Below are positions 23,578 through 32,740 of a stretch of 64,000 bases of DNA, piece by piece (position 1 is the stretch's first letter; each line of letters begins with the position of its first letter). Origin of the DNA: Microbacterium sp. A20. Lineage in GTDB: Bacteria; Actinomycetota; Actinomycetes; Actinomycetales; Microbacteriaceae. The notes under the pieces were generated by a model that was not told where the DNA came from, made no database searches, and saw only the letters and a program-made list of their open reading frames with translations. The translations under genes and the position numbers were made by a program. Location of the stretch: NCBI RefSeq assembly GCF_004794515.1, contig NZ_SSDF01000084.1, forward strand, positions 1 to 64,000, written 5' to 3'.

Positions 23578-24543
23578 TCATCGCGCCCTCGTCCGTGGGT
23601 CCATCGCCTCGCGCAGCGCTTCTCCCAGCAGGGTGAAGCCGAGCGCGGTGACGGCGATGCAGATGCCGGGGAGGAACGCGAGCCACGGTGCGATCGCGAG
23701 CTCGGCCTGCGCGTAGGTGAGCATGCGCCCCCACTCGGCGGTCGCGGGTCCGCCGCCGCCGAGACCGAGGAACGACAGCGCTGCCGCATCGATCACGGCG
23801 GTCGCGAGCGTCAGGGTGCCCTGGACGATCACGGGACCGATGGCGTTGGGCAGCACGTGCGACATCGTGATGCTGCCGCGGCCGAGCCCCAGGGTCTGCG
23901 CCGAGAGCACATAGTCGCTCGATCGCTGCTGCATCATCGAGGCCCGCAGCAGACGCGCGAAGATCGGCACCTGCGACGCCCCGATCGCGATCATGATCGC
24001 GAACGGGGTCTGCCCGAGGATCGCAGCGATCGAGACCGCCAGCAGCAGGTTCGGCACCGAGAGGATGATGTCGACGATGCGCATGATGAGCGTGTCGACC
24101 CATCCGCCGAACGTGCCGGCGAGGAGGCCGAGGATCATTCCGCCGGCGAGCCCCATCGCGGTGGAGATCACGCCGATCATGAGCGATGCCTGTGCACCCC
24201 AGATGAGCTTGGACAGCACGTCGCCGCCGAAGCGGTCGAGTCCGAGGGGGAACTCCGGCACCTCGCCGGGACCGGGGATGTGGGTCGGGGTGATGTACTT
24301 CGCGCCGGGCAGTGCCGTCTCCGGATAGGGAGCGAGCCACGGCGCGAGGGCGGCGACGAGGAGGAACAGCAGCACGATGATCGCGCCGATCCACGCCGTC
24401 GGATTGCGGCGGAGCCGGCGGAACACGTCTCGCCAGTATCCGCCGGAGCCGTTCTTCAGATCCGCCTGGGCGATCGCGACGGTGTCGATGCTGCCGCCGC
24501 TCTCTGCGGACGGGCCCTGGGCGGGCGGGAGAGCGATGCTCAT
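23578..24543 (-). CDS. Dipeptide/oligopeptide ABC transporter permease (DppC type)
   Basis: 321 residues. After a cytosolic N-terminus there is one helix (about 50-70), then a periplasm-facing loop and five further helices. The DppC-type pattern includes GLDRFGGDVLSKLIWGAQASL and the EAA coupling loop (SAQTLGLGRGSITMSHVLPN) that contacts the ATPase. A strong AAGGAGG site precedes the ATG at 24543. It forms the heterodimeric membrane channel with the next permease. Confidence 0.93.
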   Translation of the reverse strand: MSIALPPAQGPSAESGGSIDTVAIAQADLKNGSGGYWRDVFRRLRRNPTAWIGAIIVLLFLLVAALAPWLAPYPETALPGAKYITPTHIPGPGEVPEFPLGLDRFGGDVLSKLIWGAQASLMIGVISTAMGLAGGMILGLLAGTFGGWVDTLIMRIVDIILSVPNLLLAVSIAAILGQTPFAIMIAIGASQVPIFARLLRASMMQQRSSDYVLSAQTLGLGRGSITMSHVLPNAIGPVIVQGTLTLATAVIDAAALSFLGLGGGGPATAEWGRMLTYAQAELAIAPWLAFLPGICIAVTALGFTLLGEALREAMDPRTRAR

Positions 24544-24577
24544 ACGACCGCCTCCTTTCGGACGATGGGGAGGGACA

Positions 24578-25582
24578 TCACTGCACCCTCACTCTCGGGT
24601 CGATGAAGCTGTAGGACACATCGACCGCCAGGTTGATCAGCGCGTACGCGATGGCGATGAAGATGATGAATCCCTGGAGCACGGGGAAGTCCCTGGTGAA
24701 GATGGCCCTCGCGAGGAACGACCCGATGCCGGGGAACGCGAACACCGTCTCGGTGAGCACGGCACCCGAGATCAGGAGTCCGGTCTGCAGACCGATGGTC
24801 GTGATCACCGGGAGCATCGCATTGCGCAGGATGAAGCGGCTGCGGAGTGTCGAGGATCCGACGCCCTTCGCCCGCCCCGTGCGCACGTAGTCCGCGTTCT
24901 GCACCTCCAGCACGCTGGCCCTGGTGATGCGGACGATGATGGCGAGAGGGATGGTGCCGAGCGCGAGCGCGGGCAGGATCAGGTGCAGGATGGCATCCCA
25001 CGCGGCGTCGAACTCTCCGGTGATGATGCCGTCCCACACGTAGAACCCGGTGGGATGGGTCGCGTCTATCCGAGGATCCTGACGGCCATCAGACGGCAGC
25101 CATCCGAGCTGCACGGCGAAGACGTACTTCAGGATGAATGCCAGGAAGAACACCGGGATGGTGATGCCGACCAGGCTCATCACCACCGACGCGTGGTCGG
25201 TGAACTTGCCGTGCCGTCGAGCGGCCCAGTATCCGAGCGGGATACCGACGCCCACCGCGAAGATGAGCGCCATGACGCTGAGCTCGAGCGTCGCCGGGAA
25301 GCGGCGCATGAACTCCTCGACCACAGGTCGGTTCGTCTGGATGGAGGTGCCGAAGTCGCCCTGGAGGAGACGTCCGATCCAGATGAAGTACTGCTCGATG
25401 AGCGGCTTGTCGAAGCCGTAGAGCTCGTTGACCCTGGCGACGGCCTCCGGTGTGGCCTTCTCGCCGAGAAGGGCGACCGCGGGGCCGCCGGGAAGGGCTC
25501 TGACCCAGGCGAACAGCAGGATGCTGAGCCCGAACAGAGTGGGAATGAGGAACAGCAGTCGCCTGCCGATGGTGCGCAGCAC
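24578..25582 (-). CDS. Dipeptide/oligopeptide ABC transporter permease (DppB type)
   Basis: 334 residues, six helices, with the N-terminal MLRTIGRRLLFLIPTLFGLS typical of DppB/OppB. An extracytoplasmic loop carries the family segment YGFDKPLIEQYFIWIGRLLQ, and the EAA loop is RTGRAKGVGSSTLRSRFILR. The start is GTG at 25582 with GGAG upstream. A hairpin at 25617-25644 separates it from the binding-protein gene, so the permeases are probably made at lower level than the binding protein. Confidence 0.93.
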   Translation of the reverse strand: MLRTIGRRLLFLIPTLFGLSILLFAWVRALPGGPAVALLGEKATPEAVARVNELYGFDKPLIEQYFIWIGRLLQGDFGTSIQTNRPVVEEFMRRFPATLELSVMALIFAVGVGIPLGYWAARRHGKFTDHASVVMSLVGITIPVFFLAFILKYVFAVQLGWLPSDGRQDPRIDATHPTGFYVWDGIITGEFDAAWDAILHLILPALALGTIPLAIIVRITRASVLEVQNADYVRTGRAKGVGSSTLRSRFILRNAMLPVITTIGLQTGLLISGAVLTETVFAFPGIGSFLARAIFTRDFPVLQGFIIFIAIAYALINLAVDVSYSFIDPRVRVQ

Positions 25583-25616
25583 GAAGATCTCCGTCGATCA
25601 GAAGGTACGCCGTGCC

Positions 25617-25644
25617 CCGGTCCCGCACACGTGCGGAACCGGGA
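25617..25644 (-). terminator. Intra-operon hairpin between binding protein and permease genes
   Basis: CCCGGTCCCGCAC and GTGCGGAACCGGG pair over 13 bp with one G-U pair and a 2-nt gap. Its place right after the binding-protein gene suggests partial termination or mRNA 3'-end protection. Confidence 0.6.
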
Positions 25645-25670
25645 CTCGGCATATCAGGTGGTCAGGCCGA

Positions 25671-27344
25671 TTACTTGGTGAGGACGATGTCGGTGAAGAC
25701 CTCGTCGTTCACCGGGCTGGCCGGGTAGCTCTTCACGCGGGGATCGAACGCCAGTGTCGGCGCCGGGTGCGCGAGCGGGACGCCGGGGATGAACTCGGCC
25801 ACCATCTCGTTGATGTCCTCGTACAGCGGCGTCTGCTCCTCGAGCTTGGAGACGCCGCGCGCCTCGGTCAGCTTCTGGAACAGCTCCGGGTTGTCGAAGC
25901 CCCACTCGGAGCTCTTCTGTCCGAAGAAGACGCCGACGAAGTTGTCGGTGTCGTTGTAGTCGCCGGTCCATCCGAGCAGGTGGATGCCGTGCTCGGCGGT
26001 GCCGGTGGTGCGATCGAGGTACTCGACCCACTCCTCCGAGACCGGGGTGGTCTCGACGCCGACCTCGGACAGCTGCGACGACAGAACGGTGTAGATCTGC
26101 TCGGGGTCCGGCATGTACGGACGCGAGACGTTGACCGGGTAGTTGAAGGTGAGCTTCAACGGGTTGGCCTCGTCGTAGCCGGCCTCGGCGAGCAGCTCCT
26201 TGGCCTTCTCGGGGTCGTACTCGAACGTCGTGACGTCGGGGTTGTACCCGTTGACGACCTCCGGCACGAACTGCGTCGCCTTCTGGGTGCCCTCGGGGAG
26301 CACCTGGCTGATGAGGGCGTCCTTGTCGACCGCGTACGACAGCGCTTCACGGACCTTCGGGTCCTGCAGCTCCGGGATCGCCTGGTTGAACGCCAGGTAG
26401 AGGATCGTGAACGGCGGGCGCGACACCATCGTGAAGCCGTCGTCGTCCAGCGCCTTGGTGTCGGCCGGACCGACCAGGTCGTAGCCGTCGATCGAGCCGG
26501 ACTCGAGCGCCTGGCGGCGAGCTGTCGGGTCGTCGATCGTGCGGAAGATGATCTCGTCGACCTGGCCTGCCTCGCCCCAGTAGTCGTCGTAGGCCTTGAG
26601 CGTGACCTGCTCGCCCGGCGCCCACTCGTCGAACTGGTACGGGCCGGTGCCGACCGGGTGCCCCATCGCGTACTCGGACAGCTGCGGTGCCTCGGCGGAG
26701 CCGGCGACCTCATCCGCCCCGAACTCCTGCAGCGCCGAGGGGCTCTGCATCGCGAACGACGGGAGCGAGAGCGACGGGATGAAACCGGCGAACGGCTTGT
26801 TCAGCTCGATCGTGACCGAGTAGTCGCCATCGGGGGTGCACGACTTGTACACGGCATCGGCCGCGTTGGAGGCATACCCCTTGAACAGCTTGTTGTAGTA
26901 GTAGCCGAACGCCTCGGAAGCGGCGAGACCGGTCCAGTTGAACCAGCGGTCGAAGTTGACGCAGACGGCCTCGGCGTTGAACGGGGTGCCGTCCTGGAAG
27001 GTCACGTCCTCCTTGAGGGTGAACGTGTGCGACATGCCGTCGTCCGACGACTCCCACTCCTCGGCGAGGAGCGGTGCCGGGTCTGCCGTGCCGGGCTTGG
27101 TGCCGACCAGTCCCTCGAAGATCTGGCGCGAGACGCGGAAGCTCTCGCCGTCCTGAGCGAACGCGGGGTCGAGACTGGCCGGGTCGGAGGATGCCGCGAA
27201 CACGAACGTGCCGTCGACATCGCCGCCGGCGTCCGAGCCGTCATCGCCTCGCTCGCTGGCGACACACCCTGCGAGGGCGATCGCGGCGATCGTGGCTCCG
27301 GTGACGGCGATGAGTCCTCGCCGACGCTTGACTGATTGGTGCAT
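25671..27344 (-). CDS. Peptide ABC transporter substrate-binding lipoprotein (SBP family 5)
   Basis: 557 residues. A basic N-terminus (MHQSVKRRRG), hydrophobic stretch and lipobox ALAGC (Cys 26) give a lipoprotein signal. The mature part has SBP_bac_5 hallmarks: DPASLDPAFAQDG near the start, WNYTG-type aromatic segments, and the C-terminal LLGWTGDYNDTDNF. It captures peptides outside the membrane and passes them to the DppBC-type permeases downstream. ATG at 27344 is set by homology and AAGG upstream; the open frame extends well beyond. Confidence 0.93.
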   Translation of the reverse strand: MHQSVKRRRGLIAVTGATIAAIALAGCVASERGDDGSDAGGDVDGTFVFAASSDPASLDPAFAQDGESFRVSRQIFEGLVGTKPGTADPAPLLAEEWESSDDGMSHTFTLKEDVTFQDGTPFNAEAVCVNFDRWFNWTGLAASEAFGYYYNKLFKGYASNAADAVYKSCTPDGDYSVTIELNKPFAGFIPSLSLPSFAMQSPSALQEFGADEVAGSAEAPQLSEYAMGHPVGTGPYQFDEWAPGEQVTLKAYDDYWGEAGQVDEIIFRTIDDPTARRQALESGSIDGYDLVGPADTKALDDDGFTMVSRPPFTILYLAFNQAIPELQDPKVREALSYAVDKDALISQVLPEGTQKATQFVPEVVNGYNPDVTTFEYDPEKAKELLAEAGYDEANPLKLTFNYPVNVSRPYMPDPEQIYTVLSSQLSEVGVETTPVSEEWVEYLDRTTGTAEHGIHLLGWTGDYNDTDNFVGVFFGQKSSEWGFDNPELFQKLTEARGVSKLEEQTPLYEDINEMVAEFIPGVPLAHPAPTLAFDPRVKSYPASPVNDEVFTDIVLTK

Positions 27345-27494
27345 TGTGTGACCTTCCCTGTCGGGCGCTTCGTTGCGCGTCCCGAGGCTTCTTCGCCTCG
27401 GCGACGGTGATGACTCGACGGTACCCAGCAGATCCTCAGATGCCAAACCGATACACGTTGCAATCCGGTATCGGCGTGAGCCGCGTCGATCGGG

Positions 27495-27500
27495 TAGTGT
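27495..27500 (+). promoter_or_regulatory. -10 element of a leaderless promoter (KDG-kinase-like gene)
   Basis: TAGTGT ends 7 nt before the GTG at 27508; no ribosome site lies between. Confidence 0.6.
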
Positions 27501-27507
27501 CCAGACC

Positions 27508-28428
27508 GTGTCCGACTCCACCCCGCTCGCCGTCTGCTTCGGCGAGGGCATGGTCGCCCTCGTCGCCGCCACTGCCGGACCGCTGGAGGACTGCCGCACC
27601 TTCCATCGCTCCCTGGCCGGCGCCGAGTGGAACACCGCGATCGCCCTGGCCTCTGCGGGCATCCGGACATCGGTGCTCTCCCGCGTGGGCGACGACGGTT
27701 TCGGTCGCTTCCTCACCGCGGAGCTGCGCGCGCACGGCGTGGACGACGCGGCGGTGGAAGTCGACGATCAGGCCCCGACCGGGCTTTACGTGAAGGAGCT
27801 CTCCGCCCGCTCCGACGGGATCGTCGACGGGACGATGCACTACTACCGGGCGGGTTCCGCCGCCGCTGCTCTCTCACCCCGGACGCTGGTGACGCCGACG
27901 GCATCCGCCCTCCTCTCCGAGGCCGCGCTCGTGCACACCTCCGGGATCACGCCCGCCATCTCGGCATCCGCGCTGGCTGCCCAGGATGCGCTGTTCACGG
28001 ACCGTCGTCCCGATCGGCTGGTGAGCTTCGACCTGAACTGGCGGCCCGCCCTGTGGCGTGGGCGTGAAGCGGAGGGCAAAGCGATCGTCTCGGACTTCGC
28101 CCGCCGCGCCGACATCGTGTTCTGCACCCGACCGGATGCCGAGGCCGTGTTCGGGACCGGCGACCCGCAGGAGCTGCGCGCGCTGTTCCCCCAGCCTCGA
28201 TACCTGGCGGTCACCGATTCCCGCGGTGCCGTCGCCTTCGACGGCGAAGAGCGGGCGGAGAGTGACGCACTCGATGTGCCGGTGGTGGAGACGATCGGTG
28301 CGGGCGACGCGTTCGCAGCCGGATTCCTCGCCGGGGTGCTGACCGGCTTGTCCCTCACGGGGAGCGTCGCCCGCGGGCACCGCATCGCGACCCGGGCACT
28401 CCTCAGCACTCGCGACCACGTCGACTGA
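27508..28428 (+). CDS. PfkB-family sugar kinase (2-keto-3-deoxygluconate kinase-like)
   Basis: 306 residues from GTG at 27508. The N-terminus CFGEGMVALVAATAGPLEDC and AGAEWNTAIALASAG resemble the KDG/ribokinase branch of PfkB kinases; the C-terminal signature is ETIGAGDAFAAGF with the catalytic Asp. Substrate could be 2-keto-3-deoxygluconate, a hexose or a deoxy sugar. It diverges from the peptide importer and converges on the RpiR gene, so it is probably not part of either operon; leaderless start. Confidence 0.87.
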   Translation: MSDSTPLAVCFGEGMVALVAATAGPLEDCRTFHRSLAGAEWNTAIALASAGIRTSVLSRVGDDGFGRFLTAELRAHGVDDAAVEVDDQAPTGLYVKELSARSDGIVDGTMHYYRAGSAAAALSPRTLVTPTASALLSEAALVHTSGITPAISASALAAQDALFTDRRPDRLVSFDLNWRPALWRGREAEGKAIVSDFARRADIVFCTRPDAEAVFGTGDPQELRALFPQPRYLAVTDSRGAVAFDGEERAESDALDVPVVETIGAGDAFAAGFLAGVLTGLSLTGSVARGHRIATRALLSTRDHVD

Positions 28429-28440
28429 GCCGCGCGCCGC

Positions 28441-28522
28441 GGGCGGAGAACTCGCCGTGGGGCGGACCTCTGCCTCGGGCTTCTCCGCCTGACACGGAGG
28501 ACTCCTCCCCACGCGGGGAGGG
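28441..28522. repeat. Structured intergenic repeat, copy A
   Basis: The unit begins GGGCGGAGAACTCGCCGTGG and contains GGCGGAGAA/TTCTCCGCC as an inverted repeat (28442-28450, 28481-28489), then CTCCTCCCCACGCGGG. The reverse strand of 38093-38155 has closely related words in the same order. It fills the junction of two convergent genes. Confidence 0.7.
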
Positions 28523-28530
28523 CATGGAGT

Positions 28531-29400
28531 TCAGCTGCGGCGGCGGCGGGCGGGGACCGCATCGTGCGTGCGCTGCAGCGATACGGCGACCGGTTCGCCC
28601 CGGTGCTGCACGACGCGCACGAACAGCACGTCGACCAGAGCGAGCTGGGCGATGCGGCTCGACATCGCCGCCATCCGGAACGGCGACTCGTGCGCGTGGG
28701 TGAGCAGCACCACATCCGCCGCGAGCGCCAGGGCGGACTCCGCGACGCTGGTGACGGCGACAGCCAGCGCGCCGGCGTCCCGGGCGACCTCGAGCGCCCG
28801 CAGGGTCTCTGCAGTCTCACCGCCGTGCGAGAACGCGATCGCGACGTCGTCCGAGGTCCGCAGCGAGGCCGTCGTCACCGCGAGATGCGGATCCGGCGAA
28901 TGCGAGACCGAGCACCCGATGCGCGACAGCTTCAGCAGCAGGTCCTGCGCCGTCAACGACGAAGCCGCCTGGCCGAAGAGATCGATGTGTCGGGCGTCGA
29001 CCACCGCACGAGCCACCCGGTCGAGGGCCGCAGCATCGAGGGCGAGCGCGGTCTTCTCGATCGCGTCGATCTCCTGCGCGGCGAGTTTCGCGGCGATCGC
29101 CATCGGCCCGTCGTCGGGGTCGATGGCCGTCGTGTCCAGGCCGAACCGCGCCTGCTGCGCCTGTTCCAGGGTGATCGCACGCGCGACCGCCACCCGCAGC
29201 TCCCGGTAGCCGCTGTACCCCAGCGACTGGGAGAAGCGCGCCACCGTCGACAGCGAAGTGCGGCAGAGCTGGGCGAGATCGTTGATCGCCAGGTCGACGA
29301 CGAGTGTCGGGTCGCCGAGGATCGTCTCCGCGACACGTGCCTCCGCCGCGCTCAGCTTCGAGAGCGAGCGCCGTACACGTGCCAGAACGTCATCGTCCAT
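28531..29400 (-). CDS. MurR/RpiR family transcriptional regulator
   Basis: 289 residues: an N-terminal RpiR helix-turn-helix (INDLAQLCRTSLSTVARFSQ at about 40-60) and a C-terminal SIS sugar-isomerase domain (SSLTAQDLLLKL, DDVAIAFSHGGETAETL) that senses a phosphosugar. MurR-type members control N-acetylmuramic acid or amino-sugar use. It sits at the end of the GH3/ABC importer cluster and is the probable local regulator. The Arg-rich tail is unusual but common in this genus. Confidence 0.88.
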   Translation of the reverse strand: MDDDVLARVRRSLSKLSAAEARVAETILGDPTLVVDLAINDLAQLCRTSLSTVARFSQSLGYSGYRELRVAVARAITLEQAQQARFGLDTTAIDPDDGPMAIAAKLAAQEIDAIEKTALALDAAALDRVARAVVDARHIDLFGQAASSLTAQDLLLKLSRIGCSVSHSPDPHLAVTTASLRTSDDVAIAFSHGGETAETLRALEVARDAGALAVAVTSVAESALALAADVVLLTHAHESPFRMAAMSSRIAQLALVDVLFVRVVQHRGEPVAVSLQRTHDAVPARRRRS

Positions 29401-29415
29401 GGAGTGATCCTGTCC

Positions 29416-30924
29416 TCAGCCGGCGCTGGTCCTCTGCTGCACGGCGAAACGTCCGAGAAGCGCATCGCGAGCCATCTGCGCACCGAGCATACTGGCCGCG
29501 GCTACCTCGACGGTCGGAAGCGGCAGCGCGTTCGCCGTCGGAAGACCGACGTTCACGACGACCGCTGCCGGATCGCGCACCGCCACCCGCTCGACGAGAG
29601 CCCGCTGCGCGTCATCCGTGTCCGGTCGGTCGATCAGCAGCACCGTCGTGCCCGGGGCCGCGGTGACCTCGTCCAGCACGCGGTCCTGCTCGGCGAGCGG
29701 GGCGGATGCGACATCGAGCCGCACGCGCACGCCTTCATCGGCAAGGGCGTTCGCGACATACGAGCCGGCGCTGTCGACCGCGAGCGTCGAGCGGCGACGG
29801 GCATCGATCACGGCGAGCTCGGATGCCGCAGCGGGGGCATCGCCGGTGACCGTCAGGACGCGACGCACGATCTCCGCGGCGTCGAAGTCGTCGGCGGGTT
29901 CCTGGTCGCGGTCGGCGGCGGCCCGGAGCTTCGCAGCGAGGGCGGCGACCCGGCGGGCCGCCTCTTCGACGCGCTCGCGCGAGAGCGAGCCGTCGCGCAG
30001 TGCGGCGACGATCCCGTCGCGGGTAGCGCGGAAGTCCTGCTCGTCTTGATCGGGGAGCGCGGCATCGCCCGGGTTGGTCGGGTTGCCGATGCAGAGCAGG
30101 TCGGCGCCGGCAGCGAGTGCCAGGGCCGCTCCCCCGCCGAGCCCGACCGTCTCGCGGATGGCGGCCATGTCGAGCGCGTCGGTGATGATGACGCCGTCGT
30201 AACCCCAATCCCGCAGCATGCCCAGCACACGCGGGTTGAGCGTCGCGGGTTGCTCACCCCAGGCGGGGACCACGATGTGCGCGGTCATCACCGCATCCAC
30301 ACCGGCATCGACCGCGGCACGGAACGGCTCCAGGTGCACGCGTTCGAACTCGTCGAGGTCGAGCGTGATGTCCGGGAGCGAGTGGTGCGAGTCCATGTGG
30401 GTGTCGCCGTGACCCGGGAAGTGCTTGACGCATGCAGCGACCGCTGCGTCCTGGATGCCGTCGATCGTGGCGACGACGTGCCGCGAGACGAGTGCCTCGT
30501 CGTCGCCGAACGCCCGCACGCCGATGACCGGGTTGCGGGGGTCGGTGTTGACGTCGGCGACCGGGCCGAGCACGACGTTGGCGCCGACCGCGCGCACGCG
30601 TCGGGCGAGCTCCGCCCCGGTCTTCTCCGAGGCCACCAGGTCGTCGAGGAGACCCAGCTGAGCGGCTCCCGGGACCGTGGACCCCGTGGCGGATTCCAGG
30701 CGGGTGACGCTGCCGCCCTCCTCGTCGATGCCGATCAGGGCGTCGGGGTTCGCGTCGAGGATCGCCGCGCTGAGCGCCGGGAGGCCTTCGCCGACGTTCT
30801 GACCGAAGTACACGACCCCGGCCAGGCCGTCACGCAGTTCGGCGCGCAGCCACTCCGGCGCCTCGGTGCCGAAGAATCCCGGCCACAGCACCCCGTTCGC
30901 GAGGCGCTCGAGCTCGTCGGTCAT
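29416..30924 (-). CDS. Glycoside hydrolase family 3, NagZ-like beta-N-acetylhexosaminidase
   Basis: 502 residues. The NagZ signature KHFPGHGDTHMDSHHSLP (about residues 165-182) contains the Asp-His dyad that distinguishes this GH3 branch, and the nucleophile lies in GVIITDALDMAAI. A C-terminal GH3-C-like region of about 150 residues follows, as in Gram-positive NagZ, which are longer than E. coli's. No signal peptide is seen, so it probably acts inside the cell on imported GlcNAc-MurNAc or chito-oligomers. ATG overlaps the upstream permease stop by four bases. Confidence 0.9.
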   Translation of the reverse strand: MTDELERLANGVLWPGFFGTEAPEWLRAELRDGLAGVVYFGQNVGEGLPALSAAILDANPDALIGIDEEGGSVTRLESATGSTVPGAAQLGLLDDLVASEKTGAELARRVRAVGANVVLGPVADVNTDPRNPVIGVRAFGDDEALVSRHVVATIDGIQDAAVAACVKHFPGHGDTHMDSHHSLPDITLDLDEFERVHLEPFRAAVDAGVDAVMTAHIVVPAWGEQPATLNPRVLGMLRDWGYDGVIITDALDMAAIRETVGLGGGAALALAAGADLLCIGNPTNPGDAALPDQDEQDFRATRDGIVAALRDGSLSRERVEEAARRVAALAAKLRAAADRDQEPADDFDAAEIVRRVLTVTGDAPAAASELAVIDARRRSTLAVDSAGSYVANALADEGVRVRLDVASAPLAEQDRVLDEVTAAPGTTVLLIDRPDTDDAQRALVERVAVRDPAAVVVNVGLPTANALPLPTVEVAAASMLGAQMARDALLGRFAVQQRTSAG

Positions 30925-31754
30925 CCCTTCACGGCTCCCGCGACCATGCCGGAGGCGAGCTTGCGCTGCACCAGCACGAAGAAGATCATGACCGGGACGG
31001 TGATGATGGTCGACGCCGCCATGATGCTGCCCCAGTCGTTGGAGTGCAGGCCGAAGAACGACTTGAGACCGATCGAGACCGTGTACTGGTCGGTCTGGGC
31101 ACCCAGGATCGTCATCGCGAAGATGAACTCGTTCCACGCCGTGATGAAGCTGAAGATGCTCGTCGCGACGAGGCCGGGCATGACCAGCGGCAGCAGCACC
31201 GAGCGGAACATCCGCCACCAGCTGGCGCCGTCGATGTAGGCGGCCTCCTCGAGCTCGACCGGGACGGCGGCGACGAATCCGCGCAGCATCCAGATGCCGA
31301 AGGCGAGCGACAGGGCGACGTAGACGACCATGAGGCCCAGGATGCTGTTGAGCAGTCCGAGGCTCTTGACCTGCAGGAACAGCGGGATCACGAGCGCCTC
31401 GAGCGGCACCATCTGCACCACGAGGATCATCATCAGGATCGTCGTGCGGAACTTGAACTTGAATCGCGCCACGGCGACAGCCGCGAGCAGACACACCAGG
31501 GCGCTGACGAGGACCGTGACGAGGGCGACGATGGCCGAGTTGCGCAGGTAGGTGCCGAAGCCGCCGTCGGTGAGGACGAACGCGAAGTTGTCCCACGTGA
31601 ACTCCTGCGGGATGAGCGACTGCCCACCGCTGGAGGCCTTGCCGTCGAATGCGCTGGAGACCATCCAGTAGACGGGGAAGAGCGTGAAGATCAGGACCGC
31701 GGCGACCGCGATGCCGAGTCCGATCCGGGAACGGAGCCGAGGGCGCGGGTTCAC
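30921..31754 (-). CDS. Sugar ABC transporter permease (MalG type)
   Basis: 277 residues, six helices, with the EAA loop EEAAYIDGASWWRMFRSVLL and the MalG C-terminal end QRKLASGMVAGAVKG. This end matches the usual QKYFVSGLTAGAVKG motif. The start is GTG at 31754, overlapping the partner permease stop (GTGA), and its own stop overlaps the NagZ ATG. Coupling to both sides ties hydrolase and importer together. Confidence 0.93.
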   Translation of the reverse strand: MNPRPRLRSRIGLGIAVAAVLIFTLFPVYWMVSSAFDGKASSGGQSLIPQEFTWDNFAFVLTDGGFGTYLRNSAIVALVTVLVSALVCLLAAVAVARFKFKFRTTILMMILVVQMVPLEALVIPLFLQVKSLGLLNSILGLMVVYVALSLAFGIWMLRGFVAAVPVELEEAAYIDGASWWRMFRSVLLPLVMPGLVATSIFSFITAWNEFIFAMTILGAQTDQYTVSIGLKSFFGLHSNDWGSIMAASTIITVPVMIFFVLVQRKLASGMVAGAVKG

Positions 31755-32725
31755 AGCTCGTCCTCCTTCATGAGGGAGCGGATGTAGACGATCGTGATGC
31801 CGATCAGCACGAGCGTGAGCAGCACGGCGAGCGCCGCGCCGAAGCCGTAACGGTTCTGCCCGAACGACTCCACGTAGGACCAGACGCCGAGGTTCAGCAC
31901 CTGGCGGTTGCCGCCGCCTCCGCCGGGCATCAGGTAGACCTGCGCGAAGACCTTGAAGTCCCAGATGGTCGAGAGGATGATCACGACCGAGAACACGGGA
32001 CGCAGCGTCGGGAAGATGATCTTCCAGAAGCGACGCCAGGCGCCGGCGCCGTCGAGAGCCGCCGCTTCGAGCATCTCCTTCGAGACGCCGAGGAGTCCGG
32101 CGAGCACCGTGATCGCCACGAACGGGAAGCCGTGGTGCACGACGTTGAGGAGCACGATGGCGTAGAAGGACCACTGGTTCGTGAACCAGTTGACCGGGTC
32201 GTCCATGAGCCCGAGGTCGGTGAGGACCTGATTGAAGATGCCGCGGTCGGCGTCGAAGATGAAGGTCCAGACGTAGGTGCCGGTCACGGCGGGCATCGCC
32301 CAGGCGACCATGATGCAGCTGGAGACGATGACGCGCCACGTGGTGCCGAGCCGCGCGAGCAGCAGGGCGACGAGCGTGCCGACGGCCACGGTGACGAACA
32401 CCGCCACGGCGGCGAAGCCGACCGTGTTGGGCAGCACCACCGTCCAGAGAGTCGGGTTGGTGAGCGCCTCGACGTAGTTGTCGAGACCGATCCAGTTGCT
32501 CTCACCGGTGTTGATCTCGCGCAGGCCGTAATCCTGCAGCGAGTAGATGAACACCTGGACGAGAGGCCAGAGCATGAGCACCGCGAGGATGACCAGCCCG
32601 GGCGCGAGAAGAAGCCAGGGGCGGGCCGCGACGATCGAGAGACCGCGTCGCTTCCGGCCGCCGGCCACGGAGGCGGAGGGGGACTCCGCCTTCGTGGCCG
32701 GCAGTGGCGCTTGCACCATCGACAT
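31751..32725 (-). CDS. Sugar ABC transporter permease (MalF type)
   Basis: 324 residues, six helices after a cytosolic 30-residue N-terminus. The MalF-type pattern includes WPLVQVFIYSLQDYGL, and the EAA loop KEMLEAAALDGAGAWRRFWK. It pairs with the MalG-type permease encoded directly downstream with a four-base overlap. Start 32725 (MSMVQ) lies 15 nt from the binding-protein stop; the second Met at 32719 is an alternative. Confidence 0.93.
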   Translation of the reverse strand: MSMVQAPLPATKAESPSASVAGGRKRRGLSIVAARPWLLLAPGLVILAVLMLWPLVQVFIYSLQDYGLREINTGESNWIGLDNYVEALTNPTLWTVVLPNTVGFAAVAVFVTVAVGTLVALLLARLGTTWRVIVSSCIMVAWAMPAVTGTYVWTFIFDADRGIFNQVLTDLGLMDDPVNWFTNQWSFYAIVLLNVVHHGFPFVAITVLAGLLGVSKEMLEAAALDGAGAWRRFWKIIFPTLRPVFSVVIILSTIWDFKVFAQVYLMPGGGGGNRQVLNLGVWSYVESFGQNRYGFGAALAVLLTLVLIGITIVYIRSLMKEDEL

Positions 32726-32740
32726 GGAAGGGATGCTTCC

